Origin: an uncultured Clostridia bacterium
GTDB taxonomy: Bacteria > Bacillota > Clostridia > Oscillospirales > Acutalibacteraceae
Direction: 5' to 3'
DNA length: 64,000 bases
NCBI GenBank assembly: GCA_946491705.1
Contig: CAMLYM010000001.1
Span: forward strand, 36,196 to 100,195
The translations under genes were made by a program, and so were the position numbers. Positions 43,148 through 50,988 of this stretch are shown here, piece after piece; the stretch's first letter is position 1; each line of letters opens with the position of its first letter. Under the pieces are notes generated by a model. That model made no database searches and was not told where the DNA came from. It saw only the letters and a list, made by a program, of their open reading frames with translations.

Positions 43148-43549
43148 TTGAAAAAAGTACAAATCCGATGCCCTTACTGCGGGGCGAAAGCCACGCTGCG
43201 TCCCTCAAGCGCGGTCTATGGGGACGCGGCAAAAACAGACGGCTTTCTCTATGTTTGCGACCGGTACCCGAAATGCGACGCCTACGTCGCAGCCCACCGA
43301 AAATCCAGGCTCCCGATGGGAACCTTAGCCAATGGAGATTTGCGGCATAAGCGTATCGAGGCCCACAAAGCGTTCGACTGGATGTGGAAAAGCGGGCTGA
43401 TGTCAAAGCGGCAGGCCTACAAATGGATGCAGGCCAAGCTGGGGTTAAGCGAAGAACAGGCGCATATCGCCAAGTTTGGAGAGTACATGTGCGGCCAGCT
43501 GATCGATGCCTGTGCGCAGGCATACGACAATATCCGGGCGGCGGCATGA
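43148..43549 (+). CDS. DUF3268-type zinc-finger protein
   Basis: Predicted 133 residues from a TTG start five bases after GGAGGTGAT. The N-terminus has CPYC and, 28 residues later, CDRYPKC, a zinc site, followed by the family stretch RLPMGTLANGDLRHKRIEAH. DUF3268 proteins occur in phages and conjugative elements; a role in nucleic-acid binding is assumed from the zinc ribbon. It is followed by the sigma-like factor. Confidence 0.8.
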   Translation: MKKVQIRCPYCGAKATLRPSSAVYGDAAKTDGFLYVCDRYPKCDAYVAAHRKSRLPMGTLANGDLRHKRIEAHKAFDWMWKSGLMSKRQAYKWMQAKLGLSEEQAHIAKFGEYMCGQLIDACAQAYDNIRAAA

Positions 43550-43569
43550 AATACGAGGAGGCGCAAAAA

Positions 43570-43614
43570 ATGGGGAGTGTGAAAGAGTATGGGCGGAAGG
43601 ACAGTCCTGAATGA
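43570..43614 (+). CDS. Possible 14-residue coupling peptide before the sigma-like gene
   Basis: The only strong ribosome site here (GAGGAGG, 43556-43562) is spaced for the ATG at 43570, whose frame ends at 43614 after 14 codons. The sigma-like gene starts inside it at 43589 in another frame, with only a weak AAAGAG site. A short peptide that couples translation is therefore possible. Confidence 0.3.
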   Translation: MGSVKEYGRKDSPE

Positions 43615-44203
43615 CAGCCAGCGCCGGTTGGCAGAACAGCATTTGAACATTGTATCCCGGGTTATCTGCCGGTACATCATCGTCAATGAAACATTGTTTG
43701 GTTTTGAATATGACGACATTTACCAGGAGGGATGTATATGGCTGTGCAAAGCGGCGGCCAGTTTCCGGCCGGAACTGCGGGTTCCGTTTGACGCATATGC
43801 GGAAAAGGTAGTCGCCAACGGACTTCGTACATACTGCCGGTTAATGTACGGGAGGCAAAAGCGGGGCTGCTGCATTCCTTTGGACGCCGATTTGAATATC
43901 ACGCGGCTTATTTTAGAGCAAGCCCCGTCCCCCGCGTATCATCAGGAAGAGGAACTGCTCGCTCAAATGGACGCCGCGCGGCTCCTGCACCATATGAAGC
44001 GGGAGTACAGCGGTACAGCACGGCTTGGCATTGAGGCGATTGAACTGAAACTAAAAGGGTATTCGGGAAAAGAAATTGCGGATATGTACGGCGTCAAACC
44101 CAATCTGGTAGGCGCATGGATTTCAAGGGCAAAGCAGAAATTGCGGAAAAACCAGGTATTTGTTTTATGGATGGAAACTTATACGGGACAAGCCGCTTCG
44201 TAA
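43589..44203 (+). CDS. Sigma-70-like factor of the element
   Basis: Predicted 204 residues. Region 2 is visible (LAEQHLNIVSRVICRYI, YDDIYQEGCIWLCKAAASF, PFDAYAEKVVANGLR), followed by region 4 (RLGIEAIELKLKGYSGKEIA, DMYGVKPNLVGAWISRAKQ). The layout is that of short sigma factors on conjugative transposons and phages. It could direct transcription of element genes whose promoters are not recognisable as sigma-A type. The ATG at 43589 is the earliest in-frame start (a stop lies at 43580) but has a poor ribosome site. Confidence 0.8.
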   Translation: MGGRTVLNDSQRRLAEQHLNIVSRVICRYIIVNETLFGFEYDDIYQEGCIWLCKAAASFRPELRVPFDAYAEKVVANGLRTYCRLMYGRQKRGCCIPLDADLNITRLILEQAPSPAYHQEEELLAQMDAARLLHHMKREYSGTARLGIEAIELKLKGYSGKEIADMYGVKPNLVGAWISRAKQKLRKNQVFVLWMETYTGQAAS

Positions 44204-44227
44204 AAGAGTATGGAAAGGGTGTTGTTT

Positions 44228-44917
44228 ATGACCAGGTTATTTACAGCTGTAGGCCGCCTTCATATTGAAGGACACGGAAAGGACGGGAAGATTCCTGTTG
44301 TGATTTTAAAGAACCGGGAGTACATACTGGATATCCAGGAATTTGTGCTGTGGTCGGCGTTGAATTGGAGAATCCTTCGTCCCGGACAGGTTCAGAATTT
44401 GTATTGGGAAAAAGAACAGGAAACCGGATTTTGCTCCTCCCGCAGCTTTGACGACTGCATGAGCCGGCTGACCCAGCGCGGTCTCGTTGCTGAAGGCAGC
44501 GGAGAAACAGACGAGCAGGCGCTGTACCGGCTGCTGTCCGATTTATATATCATGCCGATTTCGGAAAATCCGTTTCTCCGCCTTTGTTCTTTTTTCCGGC
44601 TGTGCGTGTTTGGAAACGTACCCTACTCCGCGGCGAAAAAGATACTGCGCAGGGATAAGCGCACCGCCGATGAAAAGAAGGTAATCCGCCTTGCCAGACA
44701 GGCTCTCCTGTCTACGGCGGAGATCGTCAAGTGCTTTGAACGGAATAAGCTGGATTTTTGCTGTGAGGAAGAGCTTCTGGATACTTTGTATTACGATGAA
44801 TTTACTACCAGCGATAACATAGCGGACATGGTATCCTGCCTGCCGGAGTGCCGGTCTGTTATACGTTCTGTGGCAAATCTTTATCTGCGCAGGCAAATCA
44901 TTTTTGAGAGGATATGA
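44228..44917 (+). CDS. Unknown protein with helix-turn-helix-like segment
   Basis: Predicted 229 residues. The start at 44228 follows GGAAAGGGTG; an ATG 18 bases upstream lacks a site. The first 100 residues resemble a winged helix (EYILDIQEFVLWSALNW, SFDDCMSRLTQRGLVAEG). The C-terminal half is helical with scattered Cys. Not recognised. It ends in ATGA overlap with the next gene. Confidence 0.6.
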   Translation: MTRLFTAVGRLHIEGHGKDGKIPVVILKNREYILDIQEFVLWSALNWRILRPGQVQNLYWEKEQETGFCSSRSFDDCMSRLTQRGLVAEGSGETDEQALYRLLSDLYIMPISENPFLRLCSFFRLCVFGNVPYSAAKKILRRDKRTADEKKVIRLARQALLSTAEIVKCFERNKLDFCCEEELLDTLYYDEFTTSDNIADMVSCLPECRSVIRSVANLYLRRQIIFERI

Positions 44918-45405
44918 GAATGGAGAAAATTCTGAATGCTCCGGCGCCTCTGCGGCGCCGGCTTATACTCACGGTACTGCTGGGGATTGCCTGCCTTTTG
45001 GTCGGGCTTGCCATGTTCCTGTTTTCCAAAGACAGGATCATGCTGCTGTTAAGCGCCGCAGTCTGTATCCTCAGCTTTTGCAGGGCATACGCCTTTTACC
45101 AGGCTGTCAGCCGAAAAGAATATGAAGTGGTGGAGGGTACTTGTGTCGGCGTCGTTCCAAAGCCTTTGCGCAAATACCGGAAAATCCGGATTATGGACGA
45201 CGAAGGCAACGAATCCGCCCTTCTGCTGGGCAAGCATTCCAAAATCCAGATCGGCTTCCGTTACCGCTTTTATTTCAAAAAGACGCAGCGGCTGACATTG
45301 GGAAGCGAGTATTTTGACTCCGCCCTTTCTTCCGACTGCTTTCTGGGATATGAAGAGTTGGGAGAACTGGGGAACCCTCCTGAGTCGCCAGAAAAGGCGG
45401 ATTGA
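44914..45405 (+). CDS. Unknown membrane protein
   Basis: Predicted 163 residues. Two adjacent membrane helices (about 16-38 and 43-64) form a hairpin; the remaining 95 residues are a beta-rich cytoplasmic domain (YEVVEGTCVGVVPKP, RKIRIMDDEGNES). Overlaps the previous stop (ATGA). Not recognised. Confidence 0.65.
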   Translation: MRMEKILNAPAPLRRRLILTVLLGIACLLVGLAMFLFSKDRIMLLLSAAVCILSFCRAYAFYQAVSRKEYEVVEGTCVGVVPKPLRKYRKIRIMDDEGNESALLLGKHSKIQIGFRYRFYFKKTQRLTLGSEYFDSALSSDCFLGYEELGELGNPPESPEKAD

Positions 45406-45423
45406 GATTTCTTTCTATGTTCA

Positions 45424-45482
45424 TTGACAGGCCGCCTTTTTGATGATATAATAATTGCATAATAAAAGACTATATTTTGCAT
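45424..45482 (+). promoter_or_regulatory. Promoter and direct repeats of the AbiE pair
   Basis: Perfect TTGACA (45424-45429) and TATAAT (45447-45452), 17-base spacer. TTGCAT occurs at 45455-45460 and 45477-45482, 22 bp (two helical turns) apart, just after the -10 box. AbiEi antitoxins repress their own promoters, so these repeats are a candidate operator. Confidence 0.75.
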
Positions 45483-45508
45483 ATAATATATCAAAAGGAG
45501 GTGCGGCG

Positions 45509-46168
45509 ATGAAAGAGCAAACTTATACCCAGTTTATTCAGCAACTGATTGACGGATTTCAACCTGGTGAACCAATACTTGTCCGGGAGCTTGGAAATCG
45601 AATTGCTGAAGCATATGCCATGGAGGAAAAGAAAGCCTGCGCTGCAGCAGCTGTTGCAGTAAAGCGGCTGATCGATACCGGCACATGCCCCAACCTTCGC
45701 TTTTTTGCAAAGGGCGTCTATTATGTGACAAAGCAAACCGTTTTCGGCGAAACTGGCATCAACAAAGATAAATTGATTGAGCTGAAATATCTGAAGGACG
45801 GCACCGGGTATGAGACGGGCGCTGCGGTTATGCACAAGCTGGGCCTTACGACGCTTATGCCGGCCGAAAGGACCTTTGTTTCCAACAGCGCACAGCACAG
45901 AGCCAAGCGGGATGACGCACTGGGTATTGTTATTCGTGCGCCGCGGATTCCCGTAAATAAAGAAAACCGCTTTTATCTTCAGTTCTTGGATTTGCTCAAC
46001 ATGTATGACGATGTGCCGGTGGACGCAGAAGATCCGTACCAGCTGCTCGGCCGGTTTGTGCAGGCAAGGGGATTGGATTATGGTACCCTTCTGCATCTGG
46101 CAGATACCCACTATAACGGAAATACGATTATGAAGCTTGCCCATGTGGCAGGCAGACAAGGAGTATAA
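45509..46168 (+). CDS. AbiEi-type antitoxin (DUF6088-like), transcriptional repressor
   Basis: Predicted 219 residues. The N-terminal winged helix (ILVRELGNRIAEAYAMEEKK, AAVAVKRLIDTGTCPNL, RFFAKGVYYVT) and the following segment (GAAVMHKLGLTTLMPAE) match the AbiEi/DUF6088 antitoxins of type IV systems. The start at 45509 follows AAAGGAGGTG. It precedes the AbiEii toxin by two bases. It should block the toxin indirectly and repress the operon. Such pairs keep mobile elements in the population and can abort phage infection. Confidence 0.85.
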   Translation: MKEQTYTQFIQQLIDGFQPGEPILVRELGNRIAEAYAMEEKKACAAAAVAVKRLIDTGTCPNLRFFAKGVYYVTKQTVFGETGINKDKLIELKYLKDGTGYETGAAVMHKLGLTTLMPAERTFVSNSAQHRAKRDDALGIVIRAPRIPVNKENRFYLQFLDLLNMYDDVPVDAEDPYQLLGRFVQARGLDYGTLLHLADTHYNGNTIMKLAHVAGRQGV

Positions 46169-46170
46169 AA

Positions 46171-47157
46171 ATGAAGCTGCATTTGGACTCGGATGCTTTT
46201 CGCGTCCTGATAGAGCAGGTATCCGAAAACACCGGATACCGTCAGGACGTTATTGAAAAAGATTACTACGTTTCTATGCTTTTGCAGGAGCTGGCACAGT
46301 TCCAAAGAGAGGGTCTGCCCGCCTATTTTAAGGGCGGTACGGCTCTGTATAAGGCGCTGCACAGTGTCCGGCGTTTTTCAGAAGACGTCGATTTATCCGT
46401 CGATGTCCGGGAGTGCAGCCGCACGCAGGGAGACAAGCGCCTGGAGCGGGCGACCAAAAAATACACCTGTATGGAGCGCAATCCCAACGAGGGCCGCACC
46501 AACCGCTCGGAGGTAATTTCCTACTACCGTTATCTCCCGGTTGTGGAATACGATTCTAACGACGTTTTGCAGCGTTTTGGAAAAGTAAAAGTTGAGGCCA
46601 CGTCCTTTACCATCAGTGAACCATATGAGCCTGTGATAATTGCCCCGCTGATTTACGAACAGGCGGGGCCAGACCAGCAGCTTATTTTGCTTCAACAGTT
46701 CGATGTCCGCCCCTTTGAAATTCTCACTATGACAATCGAACGGATTTTCGTAGATAAGCTGTTTGCAGCGGAAGCCTACACCCGAAACGCGGAAAAGGAG
46801 CACCGAGCCTTTGAAGCGTCAAAACATATCTATGATTTGGCAGTTATCGCAAGCGAACCGCGCATCGTTTCATTGCTCCAGGATAAAGAGCAGTTGGCAA
46901 AACTGCTGACAATCCGGCTGACCGAGGAACAGAAGCGGTTGGACGGTATCCCCGGCGTTCTTCCCAAAGACTTTATCTTTTTCGACAAAGCATGTGCAAA
47001 TACGCACATTACGAAGGCTTATGCAACGATGCAGAATCAATATGTCTTTATTCCGGATGACCGGATTTCGCTGGATGAAGCGCAGTATCAACTGCATTGT
47101 TTGCAAGATCAACTAAACCAAAATCAAACGTGGAGCCATGCAACTATTAAAAAATAG
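46171..47157 (+). CDS. AbiEii/AbiGii-type nucleotidyltransferase toxin
   Basis: Predicted 328 residues. The N-terminal half is a minimal nucleotidyltransferase: YFKGGTALYKALHSVRRFSE, then DVDLSV with the metal Asp pair. A basic segment follows and a conserved RIFVDKLFAAEAYTRN stretch is seen near 190. AbiEii-like toxins modify tRNA or another target with nucleotides and stop growth. AAGGAG precedes the start. With the upstream antitoxin it forms a complete type IV pair. Confidence 0.9.
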   Translation: MKLHLDSDAFRVLIEQVSENTGYRQDVIEKDYYVSMLLQELAQFQREGLPAYFKGGTALYKALHSVRRFSEDVDLSVDVRECSRTQGDKRLERATKKYTCMERNPNEGRTNRSEVISYYRYLPVVEYDSNDVLQRFGKVKVEATSFTISEPYEPVIIAPLIYEQAGPDQQLILLQQFDVRPFEILTMTIERIFVDKLFAAEAYTRNAEKEHRAFEASKHIYDLAVIASEPRIVSLLQDKEQLAKLLTIRLTEEQKRLDGIPGVLPKDFIFFDKACANTHITKAYATMQNQYVFIPDDRISLDEAQYQLHCLQDQLNQNQTWSHATIKK

Positions 47158-47176
47158 CGTCATGGCAGCTTAAATA

Positions 47177-47216
47177 AAATCCTCCTTATGGCTTTTGAAC
47201 GCCGTGAGGAGGATTT
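47177..47216 (+). terminator. Hairpin or weak terminator after the AbiE pair
   Basis: AAATCCTCCT (47177-47186) pairs exactly with AGGAGGATTT (47207-47216), inner GGC/GCC. The T run is within the stem and short, so termination may be partial. Confidence 0.55.
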
Positions 47217-47241
47217 CTATATAGGAGGATAAACTGTATCC

Positions 47242-47421
47242 ATGCGAGAATCGCCTTTGGATATACTGCATAGGTTAGTCGGGTGTGAATACCTGTCGGA
47301 TATGCGGCTGAAAGAACACGAGAATCGAAAAGCGCGAGTCCTACTGCATCAGTTGAATCCAAAAGATTTTTCTGCTGCACAGTGGAAAGACACAATCGAG
47401 TATTTGTATAAGGATGTATAG
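47242..47421 (+). CDS. Small unknown protein (59 residues)
   Basis: A short complete frame, preceded by AGGAGG although 13 bases away. The product would be basic and helical (LDILHRLVGCEYLSDMRLKE, HENRKARVLLHQL, W in AAQWKDTIEYLY). The composition and regular hydrophobic spacing look protein-like. It stands between the AbiE toxin and the ssb promoter and resembles the tiny proteins common in conjugative elements; not recognised. Confidence 0.5.
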   Translation: MRESPLDILHRLVGCEYLSDMRLKEHENRKARVLLHQLNPKDFSAAQWKDTIEYLYKDV

Positions 47422-47463
47422 GGATTTATCACAAGCAAATATCTATATATTGATTATGAACTC

Positions 47464-47492
47464 TTGACAAACGCAAGATATAGTGTTATAAT
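47464..47492 (+). promoter_or_regulatory. Sigma-A promoter of the ssb operon
   Basis: Perfect TTGACA (47464-47469) and TATAAT (47487-47492), 17-base spacer; a leader of about 200 bases follows. Confidence 0.9.
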
Positions 47493-47499
47493 ACCATTG

Positions 47500-47657
47500 T
47501 AATTGATTTTTTGTGCGTGATCCGTTAGGATTTGCAGGCATACTTGCTTGTATCGTGGGGAGCCTCTCACATTGCACACGCTTGTCAAGTTTGTATTCAA
47601 AGTGCCGACAGTATGGTTTTGCCCTTATGGGCGGAAACTGTGTGCCGGCGCTTTTTT
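47500..47657 (+). promoter_or_regulatory. Structured ssb leader ending in a terminator
   Basis: AGTGCCG (47601-47607) pairs with CGGCGCT (47646-47652), inside which ACAGT pairs with ACTGT and GCCC-TTAT-GGGC caps the stem; T6 follows (47652-47657). Upstream, GCGTG can pair with CACGC and other short stems are possible. This is an attenuator-like leader, as the ssb start is 40 bases after the T run. No known riboswitch family is recognised. Confidence 0.6.
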
Positions 47658-47696
47658 GTATATAGATATTTTAGCCGGAAGGCAGAAAGGAGCGAA

Positions 47697-48110
47697 ATGG
47701 CACAGACCTATGTAATCGGCCGGGTAACCGCTGATTTGGAACTGAAGACCAGTATCAACAGGCATCCGTATGTGCGCTTTGACATTGCTGAGAATATCGG
47801 CGGCAAGGAGCACCGCAGGACGCAATACCTTCAAATCTGCGCGATGGGAGACGATGCTGAAAGGCTCGTCCGCGCCCGCGTAAAGAAAGGCAGCCTTATC
47901 TGGGTATCCGGCTCTTTGGAACTGGAGGTATACACCAGGAGAGACGGCGTTACTACGGATAAGCGGCTGAAAGTATTGCTTGATAACTGGGGATTTGTCC
48001 CGGCCGGAACAGACAAGGCGGGAACAAAAGCCTTGGATAGTAAATTCTCCGAATCACTGGACAAAATTTCGCCGGTGATTGACGGGGAAAGAGAAGCCTT
48101 GCCGGGTTGA
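47697..48110 (+). CDS. Single-stranded DNA-binding protein of the element
   Basis: Predicted 137 residues, OB-fold SSB: YVIGRVTADLELKTSINRHP, VRFDIAENIGG, GSLIWVSGSLELEVYTRRDG. The usual acidic tip (DDDIPF) is absent; instead the chain ends ISPVIDGEREALPG, and nearly the same tail ends the protein at 49488. It would coat the transferred strand. AGAAAGGAGC precedes the start. Transcribed from its own promoter through an attenuator-like leader. Confidence 0.9.
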   Translation: MAQTYVIGRVTADLELKTSINRHPYVRFDIAENIGGKEHRRTQYLQICAMGDDAERLVRARVKKGSLIWVSGSLELEVYTRRDGVTTDKRLKVLLDNWGFVPAGTDKAGTKALDSKFSESLDKISPVIDGEREALPG

Positions 48111-48121
48111 AAACCGGCGCC

Positions 48122-48180
48122 AAGAGGAACCGTATGTGTTTCAGAAAGGAACGCATATGGTTCCTCTTTTTTTGTTTTTT
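48122..48180 (+). terminator. Strong terminator between ssb and the next gene
   Basis: AAGAGGAACCGTATGTG (48122-48138) pairs over 17 bp (two G-U) with 48152-48168, followed by a long T-rich tail. The next start is 30 bases further on, so no promoter fits. Confidence 0.92.
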
Positions 48181-48210
48181 AGAGAAAAAGTCTCAGAAAG
48201 GATGAAACGA

Positions 48211-49017
48211 ATGAATAAGAAAACAAGCCTCTGGTCAAGTATATCCGTTTTGACAACCGCGGTATTGGCAGTCATGGCATTTATCCGCGGGGACATACAA
48301 ATCTGGCTGCTGAGCGGTATTTTTGCGGTGTGGGCGGCATGGGCGGCAGTAAAATTCCTGCTTCCTGCCCTTAAAGCGCAGCGGTACCGCCATATGGCCG
48401 GAAAAGCGCGAAAGAAGAAAAAAGGACAGCTTCCAAAGAAAGAACTTTCCGTACCGGATATTTCCGATCCGGTCGGCCTTGTCCTGCTCCGTCATGTGAA
48501 CTTCCGTATTTCGGCGTATTTACAGTCGGCCTATCCGGAAGCGACATGGCAGTGGCTGGAGGAATTCCCGGAAAAAATCGCCGCGAAAGGCGGGACGGGA
48601 AGAATCCGGCTTTATGGCGTACCGGACTTTGATTATGCCGACGTCAGCTTCGATCAGAAAGCGGATATCAGCTGTTCGCTGCTGAAAATTGTGCCGATGG
48701 CCGAAGTACAGCAGGGTTCAGGAGAAAAGAAAACCATCCCCCAGCAGCAAACCCCGGCAGATCCGCAGGTTTGGTATGAGAAGCAGGGGCGGAACGTGCT
48801 GGAGGACTTAATCGCCGACCTGCATTCACGCGGCCATCACAGCCTTACAATCCGGGAAAACGGAGAAATCGCCATCGCGCAGGCGGATTCCGAAATTGTC
48901 CGCCCCGCGTTTGAGACTGTGCCGGAGAAGGTTTACTGGCCGAGACTTGTAAAGGTTTTCGAGCGGGAAGGGCTGGCGGCTGATATTACTGAGGGTGGCA
49001 TGGTGCTGTCCTGGTGA
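48211..49017 (+). CDS. Unknown membrane protein
   Basis: Predicted 268 residues. Two closely spaced membrane helices (about 8-28 and 32-54), a very basic stretch (GKARKKKKGQLPKK), then a soluble domain (DPVGLVLLRHVNFRISAYL onwards). The start at 48211 has AGAAAGGA at good spacing; ATG codons upstream do not. Not recognised. The operon context with ssb suggests a function in DNA processing or transfer at the membrane, as inference. Confidence 0.65.
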   Translation: MNKKTSLWSSISVLTTAVLAVMAFIRGDIQIWLLSGIFAVWAAWAAVKFLLPALKAQRYRHMAGKARKKKKGQLPKKELSVPDISDPVGLVLLRHVNFRISAYLQSAYPEATWQWLEEFPEKIAAKGGTGRIRLYGVPDFDYADVSFDQKADISCSLLKIVPMAEVQQGSGEKKTIPQQQTPADPQVWYEKQGRNVLEDLIADLHSRGHHSLTIRENGEIAIAQADSEIVRPAFETVPEKVYWPRLVKVFEREGLAADITEGGMVLSW

Positions 49018-49050
49018 AAAGGCAAATCAGGAGGAAAGGAGTGACGGAGA

Positions 49051-49452
49051 ATGAAATCCGGACTGACAATCCAGGAGCTGGCGGCGGATGACCGCGCTTT
49101 TCTGCTGAAGATTCGCGATACCGTTCTTACGGCGGTAAACGAAGCTAATTTCAGCCGGGTTGTCGAAATGATGCAGGAAGCGGCAAACGCGAAGATGAAT
49201 ACAGCGAATGTGCCGGAAGTAGTCCGTCTGGCAAGCCGTGATTTCGGTATTACGGACGAAGAACATCCCGGCGTATTGCAGCATCTGATCGAGGGCAGGG
49301 ACCTGACGCTTTACGGGCTTGCCAACGCGGTTACACGGTACAGCCAGGATGTGGAAAGCTATGACCGTGCGACGGATTTGGAAAGCATCGGCTACAATAT
49401 CCTGTCGATGCCTGCGAAAAGATGGAACAGTATCAACCAGATGGCGGCGTGA
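49051..49452 (+). CDS. Small protein resembling the C-terminal part of DUF932
   Basis: Predicted 133 residues, soluble, helical. The last 50 residues (LTLYGLANAVTRYSQDVESY, DRATDLESIGYNIL) look like the end of DUF932 (phage/plasmid) proteins, which themselves are of unknown biochemical role; the N-terminal DUF932 domain is lacking. GGAGGAAAGGAG precedes the start. Part of the ssb operon. Confidence 0.55.
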   Translation: MKSGLTIQELAADDRAFLLKIRDTVLTAVNEANFSRVVEMMQEAANAKMNTANVPEVVRLASRDFGITDEEHPGVLQHLIEGRDLTLYGLANAVTRYSQDVESYDRATDLESIGYNILSMPAKRWNSINQMAA

Positions 49453-49487
49453 CGGCTGCCATAACAAATGATTAGGAGGATCTGATT

Positions 49488-50321
49488 ATGACTTACAACA
49501 ACGAAAACGCTTTGGCAGAGGTCAAAAACTTCACCCTTCCCGCCATGATTGAGAGCGATTTTTCCAATGAAGAGCTGTCCGAGGATTTTGACGGCTTGCA
49601 GATGAGTTTCCAGCGTGTGAAAATCCCTGCCGGGGGTACGCTCCAGTTTGAGATACCCGGAGACGATCCTGAGAACCCGGATTATGAGAAGACGCTGAGA
49701 GGCATTATCGTTTACAACCATCAGGCCGGCGCTTACTGGCCGGAGGGTTCGGAATACGACGATAACGTAGCCCCTTTGTGTTCTTCTGTAGACGGAAAAC
49801 TGGGGATTGGAACGCCAGGAGGCGCCTGCGCCCTGTGCGAACTGAATAAATTCGGCACAGACGGAAAAGGCAAGGCGTGCAAGAATATGCGGCATCTGTA
49901 TATCCTTCGCAGCGGAGAATATATGCCGATCCTTCTGTCTCTCCCGCCTACAAGCATCCGTCCGTTCAGCGATTTTATGAACGTATCTTTCGTTTCCCGG
50001 CGCCGCCCCGCCTGGAGCAGCGTTGTGGAGATCGGGCTGAAGCGGGTAGACAACGGCTCGAATACCTACAGTGTGGCGACATTCCGGAAGCTGTATGACT
50101 TTTCGGGGGAAGAACTGGCGCAGGTGAAGCACTATGCGGATAATTTCCGGGAGCAGGTTAAAATGATGCTCCAGCAGCGTGCCGCGGATTCAGAAACGCG
50201 GATGGAACCGGAGGGCGTATATGAGCAGGATTCCCGTTATTCAACAGTGGAGAGCGGGGAGCATTTTGCAATTTCCGGACCAGGGACAATCGACGGGGAG
50301 CGGGAAGCTTTGCCGGCATAA
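49488..50321 (+). CDS. Unknown protein with possible zinc site and an SSB-like C-terminal tail
   Basis: Predicted 277 residues, soluble, mostly beta. A Cys cluster (CALCELNKFGTDGKGKAC, about 113-130) may bind zinc. The C-terminus is GPGTIDGEREALPA, matching the SSB tail VIDGEREALPG of the gene at 47697, although codons differ (for example GAACGG-type choices differ at Glu, Arg and Ala). Phage ssDNA-binding proteins can also have an OB-fold with a zinc site, so a second ssDNA-binding or recombination protein is a reasonable idea. AGGAGG precedes the start. Confidence 0.65.
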   Translation: MTYNNENALAEVKNFTLPAMIESDFSNEELSEDFDGLQMSFQRVKIPAGGTLQFEIPGDDPENPDYEKTLRGIIVYNHQAGAYWPEGSEYDDNVAPLCSSVDGKLGIGTPGGACALCELNKFGTDGKGKACKNMRHLYILRSGEYMPILLSLPPTSIRPFSDFMNVSFVSRRRPAWSSVVEIGLKRVDNGSNTYSVATFRKLYDFSGEELAQVKHYADNFREQVKMMLQQRAADSETRMEPEGVYEQDSRYSTVESGEHFAISGPGTIDGEREALPA

Positions 50322-50365
50322 AGAAAATCATGCGCGCGGCCTGCCGTGCGGAAAGTACAAGGAGA

Positions 50366-50407
50366 GGATACTGCCGATTGAAGTTGGCAGTGTCCCTTTC
50401 TCTTTTT
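50366..50407 (+). terminator. Terminator abutting the ribosome site of the next gene
   Basis: GGATACTGCC (50366-50375) pairs over 10 bp with GGCAGTGTCC (50386-50395), followed by CTTTCTCTTTTT; GGAGGG begins at the end of the T run and the start codon is at 50420. Confidence 0.88.
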
Positions 50408-50419
50408 GGAGGGATAAAA

Positions 50420-50962
50420 ATGACAATGAAAACATTGACGGACGAACAGCGTAAATTCGCTGAAGAAAACCATGACCTGGTGTATACGTTCCTAAATGAG
50501 AACAGACTGCCGACGGTCCAGTATTACGACGTTGTGATCTTTGGCTATTTGCGGGCAGTACAGGAGTATTGCGGGAACCCAAAGCTGCAAAAGTATAAAT
50601 TTGCTACTGTGGCATGGAAAAAGATGCTGTGCGCCCTGAAAGATTATTATAAGCATATGGCTAAGGATATCCTGTTTCAGGAGGATACGGTTCATATTGA
50701 TGATATGAATGCTAAACATATCCATACCCCACTGGAAAATATAGCCGTCAATCAGGACGAACTGATGACGCAGATGGAAACGGAACTGATTCTCCACGCG
50801 CTGGCAAAGAGGCTGCCGTCCAGGGAAATGCGGATTATCCGCATGAAGGTGGATGGCGCCGGTATGCATGATATTGCGAAGGCGGAGCATATTACTTTCC
50901 ATGAGATTAAGCGGCTCCTGGCCGGGGCATATGATACGGTTATTCAGGTTTTGCTGGGATAA
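50420..50962 (+). CDS. Second sigma-70-like protein of the element
   Basis: Predicted 180 residues. The N-terminal part resembles sigma region 2 (EQRKFAEENHDLVYTFLNEN, YDVVIFGYLRAVQEYC, YKFATVAWKKMLCALKDYY) and the C-terminal part region 4 (RLPSREMRIIRMKVDGAGMH, DIAKAEHITFHEIKRLLAGA). The start at 50420 follows GGAGGG. It lies directly behind a terminator, so its level may be set by read-through from the ssb promoter. Target promoters are unknown. Confidence 0.75.
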   Translation: MTMKTLTDEQRKFAEENHDLVYTFLNENRLPTVQYYDVVIFGYLRAVQEYCGNPKLQKYKFATVAWKKMLCALKDYYKHMAKDILFQEDTVHIDDMNAKHIHTPLENIAVNQDELMTQMETELILHALAKRLPSREMRIIRMKVDGAGMHDIAKAEHITFHEIKRLLAGAYDTVIQVLLG

Positions 50963-50988
50963 GAAAGAGTAAGGAGGTCAAGACAAGA

